Assembly (NCBI GenBank): GCA_937875275.1
Contig: CALNCC010000078.1
Coordinates: forward strand, 1 to 7,095
Length of the DNA: 7,095 nucleotides
Direction: 5' to 3'
Origin: an uncultured Dysgonomonas sp.
GTDB lineage: Bacteria > Bacteroidota > Bacteroidia > Bacteroidales > Dysgonomonadaceae
The notes under the pieces are model-generated. The model saw nothing but the letters and a program-made list of their open reading frames with translations, did no database searches and had not been told where the DNA came from. Positions within the stretch are counted from its first letter, which is position 1, and the number at the start of each line of letters is the position of its first letter. A program made the translations under genes and the position numbers. Below are positions 1-6,008 of the stretch, in pieces.

Positions 1-268
1 GGACATTCATCAGATAAGCTCCGCAATCTTTCACTTGTTGTATATACTGGTCGGGGTTGACTATCATCAGGTGCACATCTAACGGTTTCTTAGCCACCTT
101 CTTTACGTGGTTCAGTATGGGGAATCCGAATGATATGTTGGGAACAAATACGCCATCCATCACATCGCAATGAATCCAGTCTGCTTCGCTTTCGTTCAGC
201 ATTTCTATGTCTCGTTGCAGATTGAGGAAGTCGGCGGATAGTATAGACGGGGCAATTTTATGGTTCAT
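1..268 (-). CDS. rpe: Ribulose-phosphate 3-epimerase, N-terminal part (cut by window edge)
   Basis: Cytoplasmic pentose-phosphate enzyme that interconverts D-ribulose 5-phosphate and D-xylulose 5-phosphate. The 89 residues visible begin MNHKIAPSILSADF, the family's conserved first beta strand. They continue with WIHCDVMDGVFVPN (residues 31-44) and PLDVHLMI (62-69). By family knowledge His33, Asp35 (acid/base) and His66 are metal-site residues and Met37/Met68 lie over the active site; all are present. The second catalytic Asp and the phosphate-binding loop would lie beyond position 1. The start at 268 is the only one matching the family N-terminus. A TAnnTTTG box lies about 32 bases upstream and an intrinsic terminator lies just before that, so the gene appears to be transcribed separately from nspC. 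The family is certain; only the downstream two thirds is missing. Confidence 0.96.
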   Translation of the reverse strand, partial: MNHKIAPSILSADFLNLQRDIEMLNESEADWIHCDVMDGVFVPNISFGFPILNHVKKVAKKPLDVHLMIVNPDQYIQQVKDCGAYLMNV

Positions 269-299
269 ATTGATCGGTATTTATAGTGGATTTACAGAA

Positions 300-307
300 C
301 AAATATA
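300..307 (-). promoter_or_regulatory. Putative rpe promoter, -7 box TATATTTG
   Basis: Read on the minus strand this is TATATTTG, an exact match to the Bacteroidetes -7 consensus TAnnTTTG. It lies 31 bases upstream of the rpe start codon, giving a short leader of roughly 25 bases. No clear TTTG -33 element is seen at 19-21 bases upstream; a TTGAC lies closer. The box sits only about 20 bases past the end of the 327-377 terminator, as expected for a gene insulated from upstream transcription. Confidence 0.55.
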
Positions 308-326
308 ACGGAAAAAGTCAAGAGAG

Positions 327-377
327 AAAAAATAAACAGAGCGTAAAAAGTTATATATCTTCCTACGCCCTGCTTAC
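327..377 (-). terminator. Intrinsic terminator, 19-bp stem, closing nspC-side transcription
   Basis: In minus-strand RNA, bases 377-359 pair with 332-350 as an unbroken 19-bp stem around an 8-base A/T loop (351-358). Fourteen pairs are Watson-Crick and five are G-U (377/332, 373/336, 369/340, 363/346, 362/347). A run of six U (332-327) ends the hairpin and overlaps the stem foot. In plus-strand RNA the five G-U pairs would be A-C mismatches, so the structure belongs to minus-strand transcripts. It lies about 280 bases after the nspC stop and directly before the rpe promoter. It could end a long nspC 3' UTR or a separate small RNA; no TAnnTTTG box for the latter is seen on the minus strand at 378-657. 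Confidence 0.75.
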
Positions 378-410
378 GACTTCTATAAACTACTTTAATT
401 AATGTAAATT

Positions 411-438
411 CCGTTATCCGTCAACGGTAATTTTTTTT
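411..438 (+). terminator. Possible plus-strand terminator-like hairpin with T8 tract
   Basis: A small hairpin can form as CCGTT (411-415) with AACGG (423-427), or as CCG (418-420), loop TCAA, CGG (425-427) extended by TTA/TAA with one bulge. It is followed at once by eight T (431-438). No plus-strand gene or TAnnTTTG box lies upstream in the window, so there is no evident transcript for it to end. It may be chance in AT-rich DNA or the end of an antisense RNA. Confidence 0.25.
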
Positions 439-657
439 CGATGTGGTATGTTCTTGCAAACAACCTGATAAAGTTTAGTGTCTTTGTCGAAGGTGCGACA
501 ACCTTCTCATTCTCTTCTTGTTTTTTTAGACTAACCTTATCCTCTGAAATGGTGGCTTTTTTCATAGGCATAGTGATTTTAATTTCCTTACGTATTTATA
601 TAACGCCCTATGAAATATTATATTGTAGCCTTCAAAGAAAATATTTATGTTAAAAAA

Positions 658-1800
658 TCAGCTCATCCGATTCTTATAATCTTCGTAATCGAACTCGCGG
701 TACAGATCAAATTCTCCGCTGGTTTTCCATAGCCCGATGGCAGGGTGTGAGATGCCGTTAAACATTGTCGTTTTCACAATAGTATAGTGTATCATATCTT
801 CGAAAATGATTTTGTCGCCCACCAACAAAGGCTTGTCAAACGACCATTCGCCTACGAAATCGCCACTCAGGCAACTGTTTCCCCCCATGCGGTAGGTGGG
901 TAGTCCGTCTACCGGTTCGTGATACGCACCTCGTATCTGTGGCTTATATGGCATTTCTAAGCAGTCGGGCATGTGGCAGGCAAACGATACATCGAGTATC
1001 GCTGTCTTTACCCCTCGATTTTCGACAATGTCTACTATCGTAGAAACAAGAACTCCCGTTTGCCATACAAACGCGCTTCCCGGTTCCATTATTATCTCAA
1101 GGTTCGGATATCTTTGCTTCACACCTTTCAATACACCGATCAAGTGATCGATGTCGTAGCCGTCGCGGGTCATGAGATGACCGCCACCCATATTCAGCCA
1201 CTTGGCTTGATGTAGCAAATGTCCGAATTTAAGTTCTATTTGCTCCAAAATCTTTTCGAGATCGAACGAAGACGATTCGCAAAGGTTGTGAAAATGTATT
1301 CCTTCTATCCCTTCGGGTAGACGGTCGCCGATATGTTCGGCTGTGATACCCAAACGTGATCCGGGCGAACTGGGATTGTACAGATCGGTGTCTACGACCG
1401 AATATTCGGGATTGATGCGCAGCCCGAAAGAAACCTTGCCCTTCTGTTCCGCCACCTTGTCGGCAAAACGTTCGTATTGCGATAGCGAGTTGAATGTGAT
1501 ATGGCTACTGTATCGGAGAAACGTTGCGAAATTTTCTTCGGTGTATGCGGGAGAGAAGGTATGCGCTTTGCTACCCATTTCTTCATACGCCAACTGAGCC
1601 TCATAGACCGAACTTGCCGTAGAGTAGGGAACGTATTCCTTTATTATGGGAAACGATTTCCACATGGCAAAGGCTTTGAATGCAAGAATAATATTTACTC
1701 CGGCACGTTCCTTTACTGATTTTATCAGTTCCAGATTTTTTCTCAGCAGATCTTCTTCCATCACATAGCATGGCGAAGGTATTTTGTTTATATCGATCAT
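658..1800 (-). CDS. nspC: Carboxynorspermidine decarboxylase
   Basis: PLP-dependent cytoplasmic decarboxylase of the alanine-racemase fold group. It converts carboxynorspermidine or carboxyspermidine to norspermidine or spermidine, the last step of the alternative polyamine route. Numbering from the 1800 start (380 residues), SPCYV (9-13) opens the barrel and LAFKAF (39-44) carries the PLP-binding Lys42. HFHNLCE (169-175), a GGG phosphate-binding loop (205-207) and EPGSAF (239-244) follow. The C-terminal barrel has CHMPDCLEMPYKP (275-287) and GGNSCLSGD (306-314), with the substrate-site Cys310 and Asp314. An in-frame ATG at 1854 would add 18 residues. I prefer 1800 because SPCYV then falls where the family has it, and because a perfect -7 box (1834-1841) lies inside the extension. 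The partner dehydrogenase is not in the window, so product choice (spermidine is likelier in Bacteroidetes) is inferred. Confidence 0.95.
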   Translation of the reverse strand: MIDINKIPSPCYVMEEDLLRKNLELIKSVKERAGVNIILAFKAFAMWKSFPIIKEYVPYSTASSVYEAQLAYEEMGSKAHTFSPAYTEENFATFLRYSSHITFNSLSQYERFADKVAEQKGKVSFGLRINPEYSVVDTDLYNPSSPGSRLGITAEHIGDRLPEGIEGIHFHNLCESSSFDLEKILEQIELKFGHLLHQAKWLNMGGGHLMTRDGYDIDHLIGVLKGVKQRYPNLEIIMEPGSAFVWQTGVLVSTIVDIVENRGVKTAILDVSFACHMPDCLEMPYKPQIRGAYHEPVDGLPTYRMGGNSCLSGDFVGEWSFDKPLLVGDKIIFEDMIHYTIVKTTMFNGISHPAIGLWKTSGEFDLYREFDYEDYKNRMS

Positions 1801-1833
1801 ATTTTGCGGTCTATCAAAATTAAATGGCAGTAA

Positions 1834-1841
1834 CAAAGGTA
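1834..1841 (-). promoter_or_regulatory. nspC: Putative nspC promoter, -7 box TACCTTTG
   Basis: On the minus strand this reads TACCTTTG, an exact TAnnTTTG match and the only one found on that strand between 1801 and 2124. It is 33 bases upstream of the ATG at 1800, giving a leader of about 27 bases. Transcription from here would start downstream of the alternative ATG at 1854. The -33 position holds only a weak match (AGTG). Confidence 0.5.
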
Positions 1842-1864
1842 AGAAAGGTTGCATTAAATTACAC

Positions 1865-1872
1865 TATTTTTG
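1865..1872 (+). promoter_or_regulatory. Candidate plus-strand -7 box TATTTTTG for the GH76 gene
   Basis: This is an exact TAnnTTTG match on the plus strand, directly touching the palindrome at 1872-1885. It would give a leader of about 245 bases before the GH76 lipoprotein start at 2125, and no TTTG lies 19-21 bases upstream. It could be the GH76 promoter or chance in AT-rich DNA. Confidence 0.3.
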
Positions 1873-1885
1873 ACAAGTTCTTGTC
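1872..1885. promoter_or_regulatory. Short palindrome GACAAG-TT-CTTGTC, possible operator
   Basis: Perfect 6-bp inverted arms (1872-1877 and 1880-1885) sit around a 2-base centre in the divergent region between nspC and the GH76 gene. It lies 18 bases upstream of the nspC-longest ATG and overlaps the last base of the plus-strand TATTTTTG box, a position suited to a dimeric regulator. No regulator gene is nearby and no second copy was noticed. Confidence 0.3.
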
Positions 1886-2052
1886 GGTGGTTTGTAATAC
1901 GATGTCTGATTGTTATTAATGTCTTGTGTGTTAGTTGTATAGTGTACCTGTTTTACGATATTTCAGAATTTCAGCTGCTTTTGTTGAAGATGTTTTGTGA
2001 AGAAAAGTGAAATGTACAGGAGCTTTTTCATATTAGTCTGAAAAAAAATATA

Positions 2053-2060
2053 TATATTTA
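2053..2060 (+). promoter_or_regulatory. Alternative weak -7 box TATATTTA for the GH76 gene
   Basis: This matches TAnnTTTG except for the final base. It lies 65 bases upstream of the lipoprotein start, in a run of alternating A/T. Its distance from the gene is more usual than that of the 1865 box, but the match is imperfect and the tract is low complexity. Just upstream, TTTTTCA (2024-2030) and TGAAAAA (2039-2045) form a 7-bp inverted repeat. Confidence 0.3.
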
Positions 2061-2124
2061 TGATTGCATACTGAGAAACAAAGAATAGAGATAAACTAAA
2101 TGTAATACCAAATCTGTAGATACG

Positions 2125-3744
2125 ATGAAGAAAATTTCAACAAAACTCTTAATTCTCCTGATGGCATCTTTTGTGTTTGTGGCTTGTAGTAGCGACAATG
2201 ATGATAATGGAGGAAATAACAACAATAATAATAACAATAATAATGGTTCGGGAACAGTTGTCAAAGATGATGTGGGCAAAACAATAGGAGCGGTTTCGGC
2301 TCTGAGTGCGAAGCCAACAGTATTGGAGAATGAGATAACCGTTTCTTGGAAAAATCCGGAAAGTAAGGACTTGTTGAAAGTGGAGGTTTCGTACGCAACG
2401 AAAAGTGTTACCACAAAGGCGTCAGCTAGTCCGCTATTGCTTGATGCAGAAAGTGAAAAAGACGCTTCATGCACGATTGTCGTGCCCAAATACAGTACTT
2501 ATATTATAACCGTAGTTGCTATAAATAAGGCCGGAGTGCGCTCTGCGCCTCAAAGTGTAGAGGTTACCCCTTTCAAGAACAGTGAGGATGTTTCTCTCCC
2601 GGTCTTTATAGAACGTGCTGATGCAATGATGAGGGCTTGTTTTGAATTATTCCTTGGAGGCCCTCGCAATATATGGAGTACTGCTTATCCACGAAATACG
2701 GCTGAATTTTGGGACGGCGATGCTCTTGTGTGGGGACAAGGTGGAGGCTTCTCCGGTTATGCAACACTACGAGAAGCCTCGATAGGAACAGCATTGGAGT
2801 CATACTATAAAACGTATGACAGTAAGATGTATACAGATATAAACAAATTCATAACTGCTGATAACGGAATAAATGCATATGCTGTTTATCCGGAAAAAGG
2901 TAATGATAGATATTACGATGATAATGTTTGGATTGGTATTGATATGATAGATTTGTATACATTGACAGAATCCCCTCAGTATTTAGAGAAAGCAGTGATG
3001 GTCTGGAACTATCTTCAGAAAGGGACTGACAATGTTACCGGAGGAGGAATATATTGGCAGGAATATAAAGAACAAAGTAAATCTAAGCACACATGCTCTT
3101 CTGCTCCAGGTGCTGTATTGGCTGCCAAACTTTATATGGCAACGGGTGAGTCTAAATATTTGCAGAATGCGAAAGCCCTTTATGTGTGGTTGAAAAAAGT
3201 GATGCAAGATCCGACTGATTATCTGTTTTGGGATAATGCACGTATGGATGGAGGTGCAATTTCAATAGACAAGAATAAATTTTCTTACAATTCGGGGCAA
3301 CCGATGCAAGCAGCAGTGTTGCTGTACAAGATAACCGGAGAAGAATCTTACCTGACAGATGCACAGAATATAGCGAAGTCGGCTCACAGTAAATGGTTCA
3401 GGTACTTCTATTCTGCTCCATTAGATATGAATATCAATATTATATCTGATGGTGGTAATGACGGGACTTGGTTTAATGCAGTGTTGCTTCGTGGTTTTGT
3501 CGAATTGTATAAAGCGGAAGTAGATAAATATGGTAGGGAGCTTGCCGACAGAACATATATCACCGACTTTGAAAGAACACTGTCTCATGCATGGTTGTCT
3601 GATTGTAGACAGGATAACGGATTGATGAATAATGATTTCACCGGGGTATCTCCTCAGAAAAATTCAAGTTGGGGAGTATTGTCGCAAGGTGCAACGGTAG
3701 AAATGCTTGCTCGCTTAGGTTCTTTGGAAAAAGAAGGTCTGTAA
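2125..3744 (+). CDS. Surface lipoprotein with FN3-like domain and GH76 alpha-1,6-mannanase domain
   Basis: A 539-residue secreted lipoprotein predicted to cleave alpha-1,6-mannosidic linkages. Residues 1-20 are a lipoprotein signal (MKKISTK, hydrophobic core, lipobox FVAC) with lipidated Cys21. CSSDNDD follows, resembling the Bacteroidetes surface-export signal. Residues 31-40 are ten Asn, a flexible linker. Residues about 55-150 form an FN3-like beta domain (ITVSWKNP, YIITVVAINKAGVRSAP). Residues about 157-539 are the GH76 (alpha/alpha)6 barrel. RYYDDNVWIGID (262-273) carries the tandem Asp265-Asp266 that serves as catalytic pair in this family. TCSSAPGAVLAAKLY (323-337) and FSYNSGQPMQAAVLLYKITGE (386-406) are further family signatures. 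The start at 2125 gives a normal signal peptide. A terminator follows the stop. No SusC/SusD or other glycosidase is adjacent, so the substrate source (for example fungal mannan) is only inferred. Confidence 0.92.
   Translation: MKKISTKLLILLMASFVFVACSSDNDDNGGNNNNNNNNNNGSGTVVKDDVGKTIGAVSALSAKPTVLENEITVSWKNPESKDLLKVEVSYATKSVTTKASASPLLLDAESEKDASCTIVVPKYSTYIITVVAINKAGVRSAPQSVEVTPFKNSEDVSLPVFIERADAMMRACFELFLGGPRNIWSTAYPRNTAEFWDGDALVWGQGGGFSGYATLREASIGTALESYYKTYDSKMYTDINKFITADNGINAYAVYPEKGNDRYYDDNVWIGIDMIDLYTLTESPQYLEKAVMVWNYLQKGTDNVTGGGIYWQEYKEQSKSKHTCSSAPGAVLAAKLYMATGESKYLQNAKALYVWLKKVMQDPTDYLFWDNARMDGGAISIDKNKFSYNSGQPMQAAVLLYKITGEESYLTDAQNIAKSAHSKWFRYFYSAPLDMNINIISDGGNDGTWFNAVLLRGFVELYKAEVDKYGRELADRTYITDFERTLSHAWLSDCRQDNGLMNNDFTGVSPQKNSSWGVLSQGATVEMLARLGSLEKEGL
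2215..2244 (+). repeat. AAT/AAC trinucleotide tract encoding Asn10 linker
   Basis: Ten consecutive Asn codons, mixed AAT and AAC, form a 30-base near-microsatellite right after the export signal of the GH76 lipoprotein. Gain or loss of units would keep the reading frame and change only the tether length between membrane anchor and enzyme. A similar tract occurs in the convergent lipoprotein gene (5575-5601). Confidence 0.85.
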
Positions 3745-3777
3745 TAGATGACGAGAATAAAGTGAAAATACATAATA

Positions 3778-3807
3778 AAGCTCCCGATGACCGGGAGCTT
3801 ATTTTTT
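3778..3807 (+). terminator. Intrinsic terminator of the GH76 lipoprotein gene
   Basis: A perfect 9-bp stem AAGCTCCCG (3778-3786) with CGGGAGCTT (3792-3800) surrounds a 5-base loop. An A and six T (3802-3807) follow. It begins 33 bases after the GH76 stop codon. The reverse strand has only an interrupted T run, so it works mainly for plus-strand transcription. Confidence 0.9.
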
Positions 3808-3975
3808 ACCCTCTAAAGGAAAAATCGTATTTTCGTTTCTGTGCTTGTAGTCTGTTCGATATTGTTTGTCTATACCTTTAATGTATTCCATATGTATAAC
3901 GATAGTTGTGTGTTCTCTATTCTTCGGAATGGAAATAAGAGGTTTGCCTAAAGATATATGATCTGCGATGAGTGC

Positions 3976-4011
3976 AAAAAAAACCTGCCGATTTCGAAGC
4001 CGACAGATTTT
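3976..4011 (-). terminator. Intrinsic terminator of the LamG lipoprotein gene
   Basis: In minus-strand RNA, CTGTCGG (4006-4000) pairs with the segment 3991-3985 (two G-U pairs) around an 8-base loop (3999-3992). A G-U pair (4007/3984) and A-U pairs extend the foot of the stem into the tract of eight U (3983-3976). It starts about 30 bases after the stop codon at 4039. The G-U pairs would be A-C mismatches in the other strand, so it serves the minus-strand gene. Between the two terminators (3808-3975) I see nothing else. Confidence 0.85.
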
Positions 4012-4038
4012 CTCTCGTATAAAATATATGAATGAATA

Positions 4039-5718
4039 TTAATTAGGGCAACCCTTAACGACAAATGCGCTTGCCGGCATCTTAGTGGCATTGAAACTGA
4101 AATCGCCTTTTATTTCAGCGATAATCATATTGATTTGATAGCTACCACTGATGTCTTGTATGTAGTCGGTTTCTGTGCCGGCTGTAAAGTCCCAGCGAGA
4201 AACCAAGCCACTTGCATCCGATTCGTTAAACGTGCATATATTGTCGTTGATCTGTTTTTTGGTTCTGGCGGTTCTCCATACACGAGCCTCAGACACTGTG
4301 CCTCTCATTGCGCGCCAGTCTTGTTTGCTTGCGCATCCTATCTCAAAATAACTGTCATCATTGCTTGATGTAAGGTCTACGGACGAGTGTGTTTTGTCAG
4401 TTCTTGTAAAATTCAATACATCTTGCACTCCATTTATATATAGTTTGTATTTTTCGGCAGGGGTTGATTTTTCACAATCGACCACAAGGGCTAAGTGCAT
4501 CCATTCATTCAACTTGAAGTTGCTGGTTGTCAGAGCCATTATGTTGTCGCCGAGTCCGGCTATTTCTATCGGATGAGTGTCCTTATAGTCATCATTCTTG
4601 CCTCTCAAAATAAGGTTTCCTTCAAGCCCCATAAATGTTTGAAGACCTCTGTATCCATCTATCTTGCAAACCATTTCGAATGTAACTTGTTTGCATTCTT
4701 TGATTGATTTGTCTACTGCCGCAATAGCTCTGAAATCGGTATGGCAAAAATATTCTGCACCCAATGTCATCGCATAAGCATTGCCGGCAACAGTAATATT
4801 TATAGGTTTGGACGAAACGCCGATCTCATCTTTGACGGTGAAAGACGTCGTTCCGTTTCTTTTGCCTGTGATAATGATTTTGCTTCCTTGCACAGAAGCC
4901 CCAGCAATTGTCGGATTCTCAAAGACAACGTTGTACTTTCCGTTACCCTTCACCACATTCAGCACTTTGCTTCCCTGTACGGCATTAAGGGTTATGGCTG
5001 TGGGGTCATCAACCTCAATCTTTTCGGTAGAAGGAATACCTGTTGCCGTTAGTGTCGCTGTTTTACCTAATGCATCTTTTACCTCAATTTTAGCAACACC
5101 CTCGGCCTTTGCCTTGATCGAAAATTTACCGGCAGTCTCAAGATTTGTTTTGTCAGTAATCTCAATATATTCTGCGGCATCTTCAAGTAGAGTTAGCGTA
5201 TAGCCGGTGTTTCCTGCGGTAATGTGTATCGTCGCTTCATCTTTACCCTTTATACCCACTTCTAAATTGATGTCTGTTTGGTCGAGTTTCATTTCGAATT
5301 GGTTTGCCACATCTACGCTGATTGTTGCTCTTTTAAACATTTTGTCTACGACAACAATCACTGCATTTGCTTTGTCTGCCACATTTCCGGCTGTGATCGT
5401 TATCACATCGTTTGCAATAACTGCTTTCGCTACATTCTCGTCAGACGAAGTGGCTTTGTATCCGCCATTTCCACCGGTGATATTGACTGTAATATCTTTG
5501 CTTGGCAGCAAAGATGCTTTATCCCTCTCTAATGTTAAGGCTACGGCTGTGATATCACCATTTCCATCTCCTCCATTGTTGTTATTATTGTTGTTGTTGT
5601 TGTCGTTATTGTCTCCGTCATCACTACATCCAACGAATGCTATCGATAGCAATATCATAGTCATTATGAAGAGGAAACGGGATAATTTACTTAATTTAAA
5701 TTTGTTTTTCATGTCCAT
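4039..5718 (-). CDS. Surface lipoprotein with three Ig-like repeats and C-terminal LamG-like domain
   Basis: A 559-residue protein of unknown specific role, probably a surface-exposed binding or adhesion lipoprotein. Residues 1-30 are a lipoprotein signal with lipobox FVGC and lipidated Cys31. CSDDGDNND (31-39), an acidic surface-export-type signal, then leads into nine Asn (40-48). Residues about 56-138, 139-228 and 229-312 are three Ig-like (Big-type) repeats. Each has a GN-x-x-Y motif (83-87, 169-173, 258-262) and ends with a D-containing strand such as VKDALGK or VKDEIGV. Residues about 315-535 match a LamG/concanavalin jellyroll: NEWMHLALVVD (404-414), YKLYINGV (424-431), FEIGCASK (458-465), GTVSEARVWRTARTKKQI (473-490), GLVSRWDF (504-511). 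Seven further cysteines lie at 325-557. Met3 (5712) is an equally possible start. No catalytic motif is seen. It converges on the GH76 gene with the same N-terminal plan, so a glycan-binding partner role is possible but unproven. Confidence 0.9.
   Translation of the reverse strand: MDMKNKFKLSKLSRFLFIMTMILLSIAFVGCSDDGDNNDNNNNNNNNNGGDGNGDITAVALTLERDKASLLPSKDITVNITGGNGGYKATSSDENVAKAVIANDVITITAGNVADKANAVIVVVDKMFKRATISVDVANQFEMKLDQTDINLEVGIKGKDEATIHITAGNTGYTLTLLEDAAEYIEITDKTNLETAGKFSIKAKAEGVAKIEVKDALGKTATLTATGIPSTEKIEVDDPTAITLNAVQGSKVLNVVKGNGKYNVVFENPTIAGASVQGSKIIITGKRNGTTSFTVKDEIGVSSKPINITVAGNAYAMTLGAEYFCHTDFRAIAAVDKSIKECKQVTFEMVCKIDGYRGLQTFMGLEGNLILRGKNDDYKDTHPIEIAGLGDNIMALTTSNFKLNEWMHLALVVDCEKSTPAEKYKLYINGVQDVLNFTRTDKTHSSVDLTSSNDDSYFEIGCASKQDWRAMRGTVSEARVWRTARTKKQINDNICTFNESDASGLVSRWDFTAGTETDYIQDISGSYQINMIIAEIKGDFSFNATKMPASAFVVKGCPN
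5575..5601 (-). repeat. AAC/AAT trinucleotide tract encoding Asn9 linker
   Basis: Nine consecutive Asn codons (six AAC and three AAT) follow the acidic export signal of the LamG lipoprotein. As in the GH76 gene, the tract is in-frame and could vary in length by replication slippage without breaking the gene. Confidence 0.85.
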
Positions 5719-5775
5719 TTTTAGCTGTTTATGGTTCGTACTTTGTTTTTCAGTCTACCAATATAGCTATTTTTA

Positions 5776-5783
5776 CAAAAATA
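5776..5783 (-). promoter_or_regulatory. Putative promoter of the LamG lipoprotein gene, -7 box TATTTTTG
   Basis: Minus-strand TATTTTTG is an exact TAnnTTTG match, 57 bases upstream of the ATG at 5718, leaving a leader of about 50 bases. The region 19-21 bases further upstream is T-rich but has no exact TTTG. The surrounding DNA is very AT-rich, which raises the chance of an accidental match. Confidence 0.45.
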
Positions 5784-5887
5784 AACATGTTTTTTATGAA
5801 AAAATATGCACTGTTGTCTCATGCTCCATTATGTTGCTTTGTTTAATTCTTTTTATATCTAAAATATGGTTTTTTAGTCTTTAAAAA

Positions 5888-5920
5888 TTTCTAATATTCG
5901 AATTTAAAGGTTTAACTTTG
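5888..5920 (+). promoter_or_regulatory. Putative promoter of the OadA-like gene, TTTC-21-TAACTTTG
   Basis: TAACTTTG at 5913-5920 exactly matches TAnnTTTG. A TTTC at 5888-5891, one base off the -33 TTTG consensus, sits 21 bases upstream of it, within the known 19-21 spacing. Transcription would start near 5927, giving a leader of about 80 bases before the ATG at 6009. This is the best two-part promoter in the window. Confidence 0.6.
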
Positions 5921-6008
5921 TGTATTCAAAAGAATATACAGAGGCGACAAAATATTACATAAATTATAAATATATAGATAGAATTGTTCGTTGAACAGTA
6001 GATCAATT

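Larger units (their letters stand above)
269..657. other. Intergenic stretch between nspC and rpe, no supported gene
   Basis: This 389-base AT-rich gap holds the rpe promoter box, the strong minus-strand terminator at 327-377, and the weak plus-strand hairpin at 411-438. It also holds a 6-bp hairpin GAAGGT/ACCTTC at 489-494 and 501-506 without a T tract. A 70-codon plus-strand reading frame (441-653) is present. Its peptide is rich in Phe/Ile/Ser with no recognisable domain, and it has no promoter box or neighbour support, so I do not call it a gene. Confidence 0.7.

Noticed and set aside
560..615. 9-bp inverted repeat TTTCATAGG (560-568) / CCTATGAAA (607-615)
   Set aside because: The 38-base spacer is long, the arms are AT-rich and no T tract or promoter is attached; probably chance.
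441..653. 70-codon plus-strand frame between rpe and nspC
   Set aside because: Low-complexity Phe/Ile/Ser-rich peptide without a recognisable domain, promoter box or supporting neighbour; AT-rich DNA yields such frames by chance, and it is antisense to the likely nspC 3' UTR.
2058..2489. 143-codon minus-strand frame with a poly-Leu run
   Set aside because: Antisense shadow of the GH76 lipoprotein; the Leu run mirrors the AAT/AAC tract.
2125..5718. Polysaccharide utilisation locus
   Set aside because: No SusC/SusD pair, sensor-regulator or second glycosidase is present, and the two lipoprotein genes are convergent rather than in an operon.
5207..5884. 225-codon plus-strand frame with Leu/Ser-rich, membrane-like peptide
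   Set aside because: It is the antisense shadow of the LamG lipoprotein gene. The poly-Leu run is simply the reverse reading of the Asn codon tract, and it continues into the AT-rich promoter region.
5985..5997. Small hairpin TGTTC-GTT-GAACA just upstream of the OadA-like start, with an alternative AATTG/CAATT pairing
   Set aside because: Five-base stem with a 3-base loop is too weak to claim as a leader regulatory element.
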